Below are positions 7,064-15,039 of a stretch of 64,000 nucleotides of DNA, in pieces. Positions within the stretch are counted from its first letter, which is position 1; every line of letters starts with the position of its first letter. A program made the position numbers and the translations under genes. The notes below the pieces were generated by a model. The model saw only the letters and a program-made list of their open reading frames with translations, was not told the DNA's origin and searched no databases. The DNA is taken from the NCBI RefSeq assembly GCF_030731085.1, contig NZ_JASNFN010000021.1:1-64000 (forward strand). Direction: 5' to 3'. The stretch comes from Blastococcus carthaginiensis. Its GTDB lineage: Bacteria > Actinomycetota > Actinomycetes > Mycobacteriales > Geodermatophilaceae.

Positions 7064-8460
7064 CCGGCGCCGCCATCGAGGTCCGCGGCGGGGCGGGCGG
7101 TGTGGAGGCCGACCTCGCCGACCTCACCTCCCTGGCCGGCAGCAGCCTCGACCTGGCCGAGGCGCTGGCCGCCACGAGCGCGGTCTGCCACGGCATGCTG
7201 GCCGACCCGGACCTGCTCGCGTCGGCGGTGCTCGATCCCGTCGGCGTCGCCCGCTTCGAGGCGGCGCTGCTGGCAGCGCTCGACGGCGCCGGTGGCCTCA
7301 CGGCGCTCGCCGTGGCGTTCACCGCGCGCGCGGCGACCCTGCGGGCAGCGGCCGAGGCGTACGCGGCCGCGGACGCCGCGCTCGCCGGCCTGGCCGACGA
7401 CCTGCACTGGGCGGCCGGCTTCTTCCCGGAGGCGACCGTGGGCGGCCTGCTGGTCCTCGGAGCCGGGCGGGTCCTGACCGACCCGGTCGGCGCCGTCGAC
7501 GGGGCGCGCGACCTGGCCGACGACCCCGAGGGGTGGCTGGCCGAGCACCCGGGCGTGGTCGACCACGTCGTCAACGCCGCTCCCGGTGCGGCGTCGCGGC
7601 TGGGCCTGAGCACCGGCGGGCTGCTCTCCCCGTGGTTCGGCGGCGGCGACGTCCGGTCCGCGGTCGCGCGGCTGGGCCGGCTGTGGCCGGACGGGGTGCC
7701 CGTCGTGGCCGAGCGGCCGGACGACGTCCGCGCCGCCGCGGTCCGGCCGCCCCGGGGCGTCGCGGACCTGCTGGCGGCGCTCGACCTGCGGTCCGAGGAA
7801 TCGGACGCCGACCGCGACCACATCGGCGTCCGGGTGCTCACCCGCGCCGACGGCACCACCGCCTACGTCGTCGACATCCCCGGGACGCAGGACTGGGACC
7901 TGCCCGGTGGCGGGGTCAACCCGGCGACCAACGACCTGGGCACCAACCTGCGGGTGCTCGGCGGCGACGTCACGACGCGGCAGCGGGCGGTCGCCGAGGC
8001 GCTGCGGCGGGCCGGCGCCGGGCCCGCCGACCCGGTGCTGCTCGTGGGGCACAGCCAGGGCGGGATGGTGGCCGCGCAGGCGGCGCACGACGCGGGGACG
8101 GCGGACTTCCCCTACGACGTGCGCTGCGTGCTCACCGCGGGTGCGCCGATCGGCCGGGTGGAGGTGCCCGCGCGGGTCCAGGTGCTGGCGCTGGAGAACG
8201 TCCACGACGTCGTCCCGCACCTCGACGGCCGGGACAACGACGACGACGCGAACGTGACCACGGTGACCTTCGAGCGGCGGACCGGGGCCATCGGCACCGA
8301 CCACGGGCTCCGGAACAGCTACCTGCACGGCGCCCGGGCCGTCGACCGCAGTGACGCCCCCTCGCTTGCGGCCTACCGGGTGAGCGCGGCACCCTTCCTC
8401 GCCGGGTCCGGCGATGACGTGACCGTCGTGGCCCACGTCTACTCGATCAGCAGGGGGTGA
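7060..8460 (+). CDS. Helical-domain/alpha-beta hydrolase fusion protein
   Basis: 466 residues. Residues 1-110 are Ala-rich helices resembling ESX-type leader domains (ADLTSLAGSSLDLAEALAAT). The C-terminal half is an alpha/beta hydrolase with the nucleophile elbow GHSQGGM, a preceding YVVDIPGTQDW strand, an acidic candidate in HDVVPHLDG and a late His in GTDHGLRN. It may be a lipase or esterase. Translation probably begins at GTG 7060 inside the previous stop codon; an ATG at 7018 would overlap too far. The operon partners are a helical protein and a lipoprotein, which hints at surface export. The substrate is unknown. Confidence 0.75.
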   Translation: MTGAAIEVRGGAGGVEADLADLTSLAGSSLDLAEALAATSAVCHGMLADPDLLASAVLDPVGVARFEAALLAALDGAGGLTALAVAFTARAATLRAAAEAYAAADAALAGLADDLHWAAGFFPEATVGGLLVLGAGRVLTDPVGAVDGARDLADDPEGWLAEHPGVVDHVVNAAPGAASRLGLSTGGLLSPWFGGGDVRSAVARLGRLWPDGVPVVAERPDDVRAAAVRPPRGVADLLAALDLRSEESDADRDHIGVRVLTRADGTTAYVVDIPGTQDWDLPGGGVNPATNDLGTNLRVLGGDVTTRQRAVAEALRRAGAGPADPVLLVGHSQGGMVAAQAAHDAGTADFPYDVRCVLTAGAPIGRVEVPARVQVLALENVHDVVPHLDGRDNDDDANVTTVTFERRTGAIGTDHGLRNSYLHGARAVDRSDAPSLAAYRVSAAPFLAGSGDDVTVVAHVYSISRG

Positions 8461-8467
8461 GCGGTCC

Positions 8468-8881
8468 GTGCGCCTGCTCGTGCCCGCGGCGGTGCTGCTC
8501 GCCGTGGCCGGCTGCTCCGGCGGGGGCGGTGGGACGCCGCCGGCCCCGTCCCCGGACGCTGCCGGGATCGGTGCCGCCGTCGAGGCCGGGCTGCTCGCCC
8601 GGGACGACGTCGCCGCCGTCGACTTCCGCTACAAGGACACGGCGACGGACCCGGCGAGCAGCACGGTGGACGTCACGGCCAAGCCGGGCGCCGACCCGCG
8701 CGCCATCCACGAGGAGGCGGTGCGCCTGGTGTGGCAGAGCGCGTTGCAGCCGCTCAACTCGATCGGCGTGAACGTCGTCGACCCCCGGGATCCGGTGCGG
8801 GGGCTGTCGGAGGTGGTCGACCTGCTCGACCCCGCGGACACCGCGCCCCTCGAAGAGCGGTACGGCCCGCGCCCGGGCTGA
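8468..8881 (+). CDS. Putative lipoprotein of the three-gene module
   Basis: 137 residues from GTG 8468, 7 bases after the hydrolase gene. A short signal peptide ends in a lipobox LAVAGC with the modified Cys at about 16, followed by a Gly/Pro-rich spacer. The mature part has a small alpha/beta layout (DDVAAVDFRYKDTATDP, STVDVTAKPG, AIHEEAVRLVWQSALQPLNSIGVNVV). This resembles small cytoplasmic-membrane-anchored domains but matches no family I can name. Its position suggests that it acts with the two preceding proteins at the outer face of the membrane. Confidence 0.75.
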   Translation: MRLLVPAAVLLAVAGCSGGGGGTPPAPSPDAAGIGAAVEAGLLARDDVAAVDFRYKDTATDPASSTVDVTAKPGADPRAIHEEAVRLVWQSALQPLNSIGVNVVDPRDPVRGLSEVVDLLDPADTAPLEERYGPRPG

Positions 8882-8912
8882 GGCCGTTCCGCCCGCTGGC
8901 TACTCTGCCCGC

Positions 8913-9830
8913 GTGGAGGCGGCGGCGGTCGTGCTGCCGGAGTTCTCGCTCATCGTCCTGGGCGTGCTGCTGCGCCGCTGGGCCTGGCGGTCGCCGGGCT
9001 TCTGGGTCGACCTCGAGCGCCTCGTGTACTTCGTGCTGTTCCCGGCCCTGCTGCTGCGCACGACACTGGCCGCCGACCTGGCCGCGGGCGGGACGGGCAG
9101 CGCCCTGCTGGCGGCCCTCGGGGCGCTCGCCGCGGGCGCGCTGGTGGGTGCGCTGGTGCGCTGGTTCCCGGGCGTCGACCGGGTGACCGCCGCCTCGGGC
9201 TGGCAGACGGCGTTCCGCTTCAACACCTACCTCGCCCTGGCCCTCGTCGACGACCGCGGACCGGCCGCGCTCGCGCTCATGGGCGTGCTGCTGGGCGTCA
9301 CGGTGCCGGCGGTCAACGTCCTCGCGGTGCTGGCGCTCGCCCGCGGCACGGCCACGTCGAGCGGTCGCGGCGCCGTCGTGAGCGCGCTCGGCGCCGTGGT
9401 CCGGAACCCGTTGATCGTCGCGACCGTCGTCGGCCTGCTCGGCAACGTGGCGGGACTCGCGCTGCCGGAGCCCGTCGACGCCACGCTCGGCCGGATCGCG
9501 GCCGCGGCGGTCCCGCTGGGGCTGCTGACGGTGGGCGCGGCGCTCCGTCTGCGGGAGCTCGACCCCAGCGGGTGGCTGCTCTCCGGATACCTGGCGGCGG
9601 TCAAGCTGCTCGTGGTGCCCGCCGCCGCCCTGGCCCTGCTGGCCCTGCTCGAGGTCGAGGGCGACCAGCGGGCGGTGGTGCTGGCCTTCGCGGTGGTGCC
9701 CCCGGCCACCGCGTCCTACGTGCTCGCGGCGCGGATGGGCGGCAACGGCGGCTTCGTGTCGGCGCACATCTCGGTGGCGACGACCGCCGCGCTGGGAACG
9801 GTGCCGCTCTGGCTCCTGCTCACCGGCTGA
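8913..9830 (+). CDS. AEC-family (auxin efflux carrier-type) transporter
   Basis: 305 residues with about ten hydrophobic segments arranged as two five-helix halves. The segments include LPEFSLIVLGVLLRRW at the N-terminus and NPLIVATVVGLLGNVAGL in the middle. The Asn-containing breaks (FRFNTYLAL, AVVRNPLIV) are typical of the family. Bacterial members move organic acids or similar solutes; the substrate cannot be inferred here. GTG 8913 gives the usual family length. It probably follows its own promoter, 31 bases after the lipoprotein gene. Confidence 0.85.
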   Translation: MEAAAVVLPEFSLIVLGVLLRRWAWRSPGFWVDLERLVYFVLFPALLLRTTLAADLAAGGTGSALLAALGALAAGALVGALVRWFPGVDRVTAASGWQTAFRFNTYLALALVDDRGPAALALMGVLLGVTVPAVNVLAVLALARGTATSSGRGAVVSALGAVVRNPLIVATVVGLLGNVAGLALPEPVDATLGRIAAAAVPLGLLTVGAALRLRELDPSGWLLSGYLAAVKLLVVPAAALALLALLEVEGDQRAVVLAFAVVPPATASYVLAARMGGNGGFVSAHISVATTAALGTVPLWLLLTG

Positions 9831-9910
9831 GCGGGCTCGCGCCAGGTCCAGCCACCTGAGGCGCCACGGATCGGTGGACGGGAGGTTCGCGCCGGCCGAG
9901 CGCTGGACGC

Positions 9911-10201
9911 CTACTCCTCTCCCGGGGCCGCCGTGACGACATCGACGGACATCGTGTGGAACTGCACCCCCGGGACGGACGGGTAGCCCTGCTGACCCAG
10001 TGCGAGAGCGATGCTGGCCTCGGCGTCCGGGCGTGCGCCAGCCGCTTCCTCGGCGGTCGCCTCGACGACCCGGCCGTCCTCCTCCACCCTGACCGCCCAG
10101 CCCCCGTCCGCCGCCCGCCAGGCAGCCGCGCCGGCAGCCGACAGGGCCGCCTGGTCGACGACCTCCACGGTGTAGGTCACCGTCGCGCGGTATCTCGTCA
10201 C
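9911..10201 (-). CDS. Small hypothetical protein coupled to a GIY-YIG gene
   Basis: 96 residues beginning MTRYRATVTYTVEVVDQ from GTG 10201, with GCGAGG just upstream. The pattern is beta-hairpin, helix (AALSAAGAAAWRAA), beta-hairpin (WAVRVEEDGRVVEATAEE) and final strand, acidic overall. The start overlaps the stop of the GIY-YIG gene by 4 bases (GTGA), so both are probably made together. No known family is recognised. Confidence 0.65.
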   Translation of the reverse strand: MTRYRATVTYTVEVVDQAALSAAGAAAWRAADGGWAVRVEEDGRVVEATAEEAAGARPDAEASIALALGQQGYPSVPGVQFHTMSVDVVTAAPGEE

Positions 10202-10791
10202 CCTCGCGATCCTGGCACGGGGTCGTGCCTGGGCGAGGACCAGCCGGTGCGCTGCGGCCGAGGCCCGGCCGACGCCCGGTAGGCGGCTCGCGCGGCTCTG
10301 ATGGTCCCGTACAGCGGGTGCGCCGTGTTGTCCCGCTGGTTGAGCGGCGGGGTCAGCTCGGCGATGACGGAGGCCTCCACCGCTGGCGGGTCCGGGTGCA
10401 CCGCCCAGGTCAACCGGAGATGAGCGCGCATCCAGTCGGACAGCCGTTCCTCGTCCGCGTCGACGGGGACGACGCGGTCCGTCGTCCAGCGGGTGCGGTA
10501 GCCCTCGGACGACATGAGCAGCGCAACGAGGGCGCGGCGCAGCGTGGAGGACCCGGTCGGCCCTCGGAGATGGTTGCGGCCCACCCTGGTGCGCAGGTCC
10601 TGCGCCAGCCCGACGTACAGCAGTTCCAGCCCGTCGAGGGACGGATGCGCGGGACCGCTCACGTCGGACAGGCTGCCCGGCGGAGCCCACCAGGCGTAGA
10701 GGCCGGACTCCCGCGGCAACGTCGCGTGGGCCCCGTCGGCGTCGGTCGGTGGGCCGCACAGCTTCTCCGCGACCGTGAGTGCGTCCATCAC
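10198..10791 (-). CDS. GIY-YIG-like nuclease-domain protein
   Basis: 197 residues. ESGLYAWWAPPG (about 28-39) and LELLYVGLAQDLRTRVGRNHLRG (about 55-77) correspond to the GIY and YIG strands and the following Arg-containing helix. An acidic residue further on (VEASVIAELTPPLNQRDN) sits where the catalytic Glu and Asn of the family occur. This suggests a compact DNA endonuclease, although the GIY strand is degenerate (GLYAWW). Two adjacent Met codons make the exact start uncertain. The C-terminal Arg/Pro tail is probably disordered. It is translationally coupled to a 96-residue partner. Base composition is slightly lower in GC than its neighbours. Confidence 0.72.
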   Translation of the reverse strand: MMDALTVAEKLCGPPTDADGAHATLPRESGLYAWWAPPGSLSDVSGPAHPSLDGLELLYVGLAQDLRTRVGRNHLRGPTGSSTLRRALVALLMSSEGYRTRWTTDRVVPVDADEERLSDWMRAHLRLTWAVHPDPPAVEASVIAELTPPLNQRDNTAHPLYGTIRAARAAYRASAGPRPQRTGWSSPRHDPVPGSRG

Positions 10792-11185
10792 GTCAGGAGC
10801 GTCGCACCGTTGCCCGGAAAGGCGCTTCCCGAGGAACTCGGTGGGTACCGGCGACAGCCCTCCGAGCCCCGGCTAGCGCGAGCTGCCGATGCGCTGGAGC
10901 GGAAGTGTCGTCGTCTCCGTCAGCTGAGCCGCACACGGCACCGACTGCACCGGCCTCGCCCGTGAGAATGCCGAACATCACGACCCGGGGCTCGTGAACC
11001 CTGACCGCAGCCCACAGCGGCGCTGCCGCGCACGCGCCTCGACGACGGACGGCGCAGCAGTGACCGAGATGGCGCAGGCTCGATGTGCACGACGTTCCTG
11101 CTGCCGATCACGGACTCCGAAACAGGCGTGAGAGCGGGCGGCTGTCAGGGACTGTGCATCTCCGGGAGGTGTGGCTCTCGGACAT
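10792..11185. other. Intergenic region, no gene recognised
   Basis: 394 bases between the start of the GIY-YIG gene and the end of a lipoprotein gene. Short open frames on both strands have no convincing ribosome binding site or G/C-third-position codon bias. GC content is visibly lower than the surroundings. The promoter of the GIY-YIG pair must lie at its left end, but no clear -35/-10 pair stands out. Confidence 0.5.
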
Positions 11186-11614
11186 CTAGTAGTGATCTGG
11201 ACAGGACAGCGAGGAATCCGCAGCCTCCCAGGCGGCTACGAACTCCTCCGCCGCCTCGCCCTGGATCCACGCCAGCGGGGACTCCCGGCCGTCGATCACC
11301 AGCAGTCGCTCGGATGTGGTCCAGTCAGGGGCGCCGACATTCTCGGTCGGATCATCGGCGACGAGCGTGACCTGAGGATCGCCCGATGCCGGCCTGACCC
11401 AGTCATCCACCGTGAAGGTGACGTGCAGGCCACCGGCTCGCTCCGTCGTCCCCCGGACGGTGCCCCAGAAGACGTGGTCGGAGCAGGCGATGACGGCCTC
11501 GGGGGACGCCAGGCCGCCGTCGCGCCGCGTTGCATCATCGGAAGCACAGGCAGCGACGAGCAGCGAGACTGCGGCAACCGACCCTGTGCACGTCGTGAAG
11601 CGGACCGTGTCCAT
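11186..11614 (-). CDS. Small secreted lipoprotein, function unknown
   Basis: 142 residues with a signal peptide and lipobox LLVAAC (Cys at about 23), then a mature domain of about 115 residues. HVFWGTVRGTTERAGGLHVTFTVDDWVRPASGDPQVTLVA reads as a small beta barrel. A C-terminal helix (AAEEFVAAWEAADS) and two further Cys residues (VIACSDHV, SLSCPDHY) could form a disulfide. ATG 11614 follows GGAGGG. It is a single gene with no operon partner, lying next to a tRNA and in slightly lower-GC sequence. Confidence 0.75.
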   Translation of the reverse strand: MDTVRFTTCTGSVAAVSLLVAACASDDATRRDGGLASPEAVIACSDHVFWGTVRGTTERAGGLHVTFTVDDWVRPASGDPQVTLVADDPTENVGAPDWTTSERLLVIDGRESPLAWIQGEAAEEFVAAWEAADSSLSCPDHY

Positions 11615-11716
11615 CCCGCACCCTCCACCCCTGCCCGGCGGAAACGCCAGCTCAGCCACCAGCAGCGGAAACGGAGACGCCGTCGAGCACGAGGCGGGAC
11701 CGCGACCGTCGTTCGG

Positions 11717-11790
11717 TGGGGCGGGTGGGGCTCGAACCCACGACCCAGGGATTATGAGTCCCATGCTCTGACCGGCTGAGCTACCGCCCC
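11717..11790 (-). tRNA. tRNA with CAT anticodon (Met, or Ile2 if lysidine-modified)
   Basis: A full cloverleaf on the minus strand: acceptor GGGGCGG pairing with CCGCCCC, D arm GCTC/GAGC, anticodon loop CTCATAA with anticodon CAT, and T arm GTGGG-TTCGAGC-CCCAC. The discriminator base is A. CC follows it but the final A is not encoded, so CCA is completed enzymatically. Elongator tRNA-Met is the likelier reading; tRNA-Ile2 cannot be excluded by eye. Confidence 0.92.
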
Positions 11791-11949
11791 GGACGTACCA
11801 GCCTGCCAGAAGCCCCCGCGGAAACCGCGTCGCGGCCCGGTGCCCGAGTGGCGGACCGCGAAGGTCCGTTACCACCCTGTGACATATCCAGGTTTCGCTT
11901 GTACCGTCTCTCGCGGCCCACCCGATCCCGCTCCCGAACCCGGGGGCTC

Positions 11950-12093
11950 GGGCGGGCCCCGCCGAACTCTGCGGTCTGACCGCCGCGGGGACCGGGGACC
12001 CACGTTCTCTGGGGTGAATCCCGCCTGCGCCTCCACGGGCAGGCAGGTAGGGCACGTTCCGGCCCGAACCCGTCAGCTGACCTGGTAGGCGGA
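11950..12093 (+). promoter_or_regulatory. c-di-AMP riboswitch (ydaO-yuaA type)
   Basis: The leader of the M23 peptidase gene contains the conserved cores of this riboswitch in order: GCCGAACTCTGCGG, GACCGGGGACCCACGTT, GGGGTGAATCCCGC, GGTAGGGCACGTTCCG and CCCGAACCCGTCAGCTGACC. This closely follows the actinobacterial form found upstream of cell-wall hydrolase and resuscitation factor genes. Binding of c-di-AMP is known to turn down expression in that class. The AUG-proximal edge ends about 23 bases before the TTG start. The limits given are approximate. Confidence 0.9.
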
Positions 12094-12115
12094 CCGAGGA
12101 ACGGAGACAGTCGCC

Positions 12116-13330
12116 TTGGCGACCACGCACCACCTGAAGGGCGTCCTGCGGCGCCCACGCCGCGCCGCCGGCCGGGCGACCATCGCCCTCACCGCGCTGC
12201 TGTCGCTGTCCCTGCTCGGCGCGCCGGCCTCGTCGGCGGCACCGAGCGCAGCGCAGAGCGAGCACGACCGCGTCGCCGCCGAGGTCCAGGGCATCGAGCA
12301 GCGCGTCCGCGAGGCCGAGGAGCGGCTGCAGCAGATGACGCTGCGGGCCGAGGAGGCCAGCGGCGCCGTGCTGGCCGCGCAGGCCGAGCTCGACCGCGCC
12401 CGGCAGCACGCCGACGCGATCGCCGCCGAGCTCGCCGCCGTCCGGGAGGCCGTCGGACGCACCCAGGACGACGTCGCCACCCTGGGCCGCGAGGCTTACA
12501 TGGGCAGCGACGAAGCGTTCACCGAGATCGAGATGGTGCTGCACGCCGAAGGCCCGGGGGAGCTGCTGCAGCAGGCGGCGACGCTGGACCTGCTCGGCGA
12601 GGACCGAGCCCGGGTGCTCGAGGAGCTGCGGGTCGCCGAGGCGCGCGAGGCGCGGCTCGACCGCGAGGCCAAGGCGGCCGTCGCCGAGCGCGACGCCGCC
12701 GCGCACAAGGCCGAGGAGGCCCAGACGGAGGCCGACCGCCTTCTCGGCGAGGCGCAGGCCGAGTTCGACGCCCTGACGGCGGAGAAGGCGAGCCTCGACC
12801 AGCAGCTGCGCGACGCCGAGATCCGGCTGCTCGAGGTGAAGGGCGCCGAGGACGCCGCCCGCGCGTACGACGAGGCGCAGGCGGCGGAGCAGGCACTCAT
12901 GACGGTGGCCGCCGCCCCGGGTGGCAGCGGCGCTGCGTTGACCCAGGGCCGGGTCACCTCCTGCTACGGCGCGCGCTGGGGCACGATGCACCTCGGTGTG
13001 GACATCGCCGCGCCGATCGGCACCCCGATCTACACGCCCGAGCCGGGCGTCGTGCTGCAGGCCGGTCCGGCCAGCGGCTTCGGGCTCGCCGTCGCGATCC
13101 AGCACCCCGACGGGGTCATCACCGTCTACGGCCACGTGAACCAGTTCTTCGTGTCGCCGGGCCAGGTGGTCAGCGGCGGGCAGCAGATCGCCGAGGTCGG
13201 CAACCGCGGCCAGTCCACCGGGCCGCACCTCCACTTCGAGACACACCGGGGCGGCCTCTACGCCGACCGGGCCAACCCGGTCTCGTGGCTGGCCCAGCGC
13301 GGCATCTCCCTGGGCGGCAGCTGCAGCTGA
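12116..13330 (+). CDS. Secreted M23-family peptidoglycan hydrolase with coiled-coil
   Basis: 404 residues from TTG 12116 (GGAG 10-15 bases upstream). A signal sequence (about 20-42, ending in ASSAAPSAA) precedes a long Ala/Glu/Arg coiled coil (about 48-255) like that of EnvC-type factors. The C-terminal LytM/M23 domain has the zinc ligands in MHLGVDIAAP and the HLHF motif, so it is probably a catalytically competent endopeptidase. CYGARWG at the domain start and the terminal GGSCS may form a disulfide. It is placed under the c-di-AMP riboswitch directly upstream, linking wall turnover to that messenger. The start codon is weak, consistent with low-level expression. Confidence 0.9.
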   Translation: MATTHHLKGVLRRPRRAAGRATIALTALLSLSLLGAPASSAAPSAAQSEHDRVAAEVQGIEQRVREAEERLQQMTLRAEEASGAVLAAQAELDRARQHADAIAAELAAVREAVGRTQDDVATLGREAYMGSDEAFTEIEMVLHAEGPGELLQQAATLDLLGEDRARVLEELRVAEAREARLDREAKAAVAERDAAAHKAEEAQTEADRLLGEAQAEFDALTAEKASLDQQLRDAEIRLLEVKGAEDAARAYDEAQAAEQALMTVAAAPGGSGAALTQGRVTSCYGARWGTMHLGVDIAAPIGTPIYTPEPGVVLQAGPASGFGLAVAIQHPDGVITVYGHVNQFFVSPGQVVSGGQQIAEVGNRGQSTGPHLHFETHRGGLYADRANPVSWLAQRGISLGGSCS

Positions 13331-13365
13331 CCGGTGCGGCGCGTCGCCTCGGGCAGTATCGGGGC

Positions 13366-14034
13366 GTGCGGACGGCGGTGGACAGGGCCTGGCTGCGGGC
13401 AGCGGTGCTCGGCGCCCTGCTGCTCGGTGGCGGGGTCGCGGCGCTGACGCTGGACCTGCCGTCGGCGGACCACCTGCGGGCGGTCGTGGACGGGGCCGGG
13501 GCCGTCGCCTGGCCCCTGCTGGTGGGCGCGGTGGCGCTGGTGCTGCTGGCGCCGGTGCCGCGGTCGGTGGTCTCGGCCCTCGTCGGCGCGGTGCTCGGCT
13601 TCGCCGCGGGGCTCGCCGTGGCCTTCGTCGGCGGGATGCTCGCCGCCGTCGTCGCCTTCGGGCTCGCCCGCGCGCTGGGGCGGCCGGCCGTCGCCCGGCT
13701 GGCCGGTCCGCGCCTGGGACGGCTGGCCGGCGGCCGGACCTTCGCCGCGGTGCTCGTGAGCCGGCTGGTGCCGGTCGTCCCCTTCGTCGCCGTCAACTAC
13801 GGGGCGGGCCTCGCGGGCGTGCGGCCGGCGCCCTTCGCCGCAGCCACGGCCGTGGGGCTGGTCCCCAGCACGCTGGTGCAGGTGGGTCTGGGCGCCTCGG
13901 CCGGCGTGCTGTTCGCCCACCTGGACGCCGCCGTCGTCGTCGCGGGCCTGGTGGCGGGCCTCGCCGTGCTCGCCGTCGGCACGGCGTGGTGGTACCGGGG
14001 CCGGACGGCGCGGCCGGCCCGCGGGGGTGCCTAG
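13366..14034 (+). CDS. TVP38/TMEM64 (SNARE-associated) family membrane protein
   Basis: 222 residues with five or six hydrophobic helices. The re-entrant-like segment LLAPVPRSVVSALVGAVLGFAAGLAVAFVGGMLAAVVAFGLARALG and the second SRLVPVVPFVAVNYGAGLAG region are characteristic of the DedA/VTT superfamily. Members are implicated in lipid movement across membranes, but no function is established for this subgroup. GTG 13366 starts 35 bases after the peptidase gene, which may cotranscribe it. Its stop shares a CTAG palindrome with the stop of the convergent gene. Confidence 0.85.
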   Translation: MRTAVDRAWLRAAVLGALLLGGGVAALTLDLPSADHLRAVVDGAGAVAWPLLVGAVALVLLAPVPRSVVSALVGAVLGFAAGLAVAFVGGMLAAVVAFGLARALGRPAVARLAGPRLGRLAGGRTFAAVLVSRLVPVVPFVAVNYGAGLAGVRPAPFAAATAVGLVPSTLVQVGLGASAGVLFAHLDAAVVVAGLVAGLAVLAVGTAWWYRGRTARPARGGA

Positions 14035-14906
14035 CCCCGGCCGAACAGCTGGCCGAGCACGCCGCCGGCCCCACCGACGGTGCGGGCGGCCAGCTGCAGG
14101 ATCGGCCCGCCCGGGATGCCCGGTGCCTGCTGCACGATCGGCGCCAGCTGCAACAGACCCGGCACGTCGTGGACCTTCAGCTTGCGGCGCGCTGCCGCGG
14201 GGACGGGGTTGACCCGTCCCGACGCGGCGTCGAGCAGCAGGTCGGCGGCGGCCTCGACGGCCGGCCCCTCGACGACCCCGGCGGGGACCCGGCGCACCTG
14301 CCAGCCGCTCGCGTCGGAGGTGAACCCCCAGCCGCCGTCGGGGGTGACCAGGCTGACCCGCCCGGAGATGCCGCTCGAGGCCGCCAGCGCACCCGTGACG
14401 TCGGTCAGCGCGGCCACTCCGGACTGCAGCACGGCGGCGGGTGGGGGTTCCGCCCCGCAGGAGACCAGGTCCAGGCCGTGGACGGCGAGCTCGTACGCCT
14501 GGCCCAGGGCGACGCTGAGCAGCGGCACCCGGCCGACGACGGAGACCGCCGGCGCGGTGTCGAGCTCCACGGGCTCGTCGGCCAGGTAGCGGGCGGTCGC
14601 CTCGCGGTTGCGGCGCAGCCCGGCCAGCACCTCTTCGCGGGAGGCGTCGCGGTGGGCGGCGACGACGCGGGCGTTCACCGCATCCGGGTCCGGTGGCGTC
14701 CCGGTCGCGCCGGTGCGCGCCGAGGCGATGAGGTCGTGCAGGGCCGCGTGGTCGTCCCAGCACCCCAGGTGCACGCAGATCTCGTGCGCCCGCCATCCCG
14801 GCAGCCGCGAAGACCGGCCGAGGTCCACGGACTCCGCCTGCGCCAGGAACGCGTCCCACGCCTCCAGCACCATCCCGGCGACGGCGTCCCGTCCCGCCTC
14901 GGCCAT
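14031..14906 (-). CDS. Maleylpyruvate isomerase-like (DinB fold) mycothiol-dependent family protein
   Basis: 291 residues. The N-terminal four-helix DinB-like domain has SSRLPGWRAHEICVHLGCWDDH, the His-bearing helix of the family. HGLDLVSCG supplies a further His, and the C-terminal part is an SCP2-like small domain (about 195-290). Relatives use mycothiol for isomerisation or S-transfer, but many have no known substrate. ATG 14906 is preferred; ATG 14873 (MVLEAWDAF) would drop 11 residues. The gene is convergent with the TVP38 gene and shares a 4-base stop region with it. Confidence 0.78.
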   Translation of the reverse strand: MAEAGRDAVAGMVLEAWDAFLAQAESVDLGRSSRLPGWRAHEICVHLGCWDDHAALHDLIASARTGATGTPPDPDAVNARVVAAHRDASREEVLAGLRRNREATARYLADEPVELDTAPAVSVVGRVPLLSVALGQAYELAVHGLDLVSCGAEPPPAAVLQSGVAALTDVTGALAASSGISGRVSLVTPDGGWGFTSDASGWQVRRVPAGVVEGPAVEAAADLLLDAASGRVNPVPAAARRKLKVHDVPGLLQLAPIVQQAPGIPGGPILQLAARTVGGAGGVLGQLFGRG

Positions 14907-15039
14907 GCCCTGGTGTGCACCCACGCGGGTGGCCCTACCCGGAGGCCCGGCGGGGCAGGCATCACCTCGCGTGGCGCCGGTCACCCGCAGGGGTGAGCAC
15001 GGCGTCAAGCAGCGGCCGGGCGGGACCGATCGCCACCCT

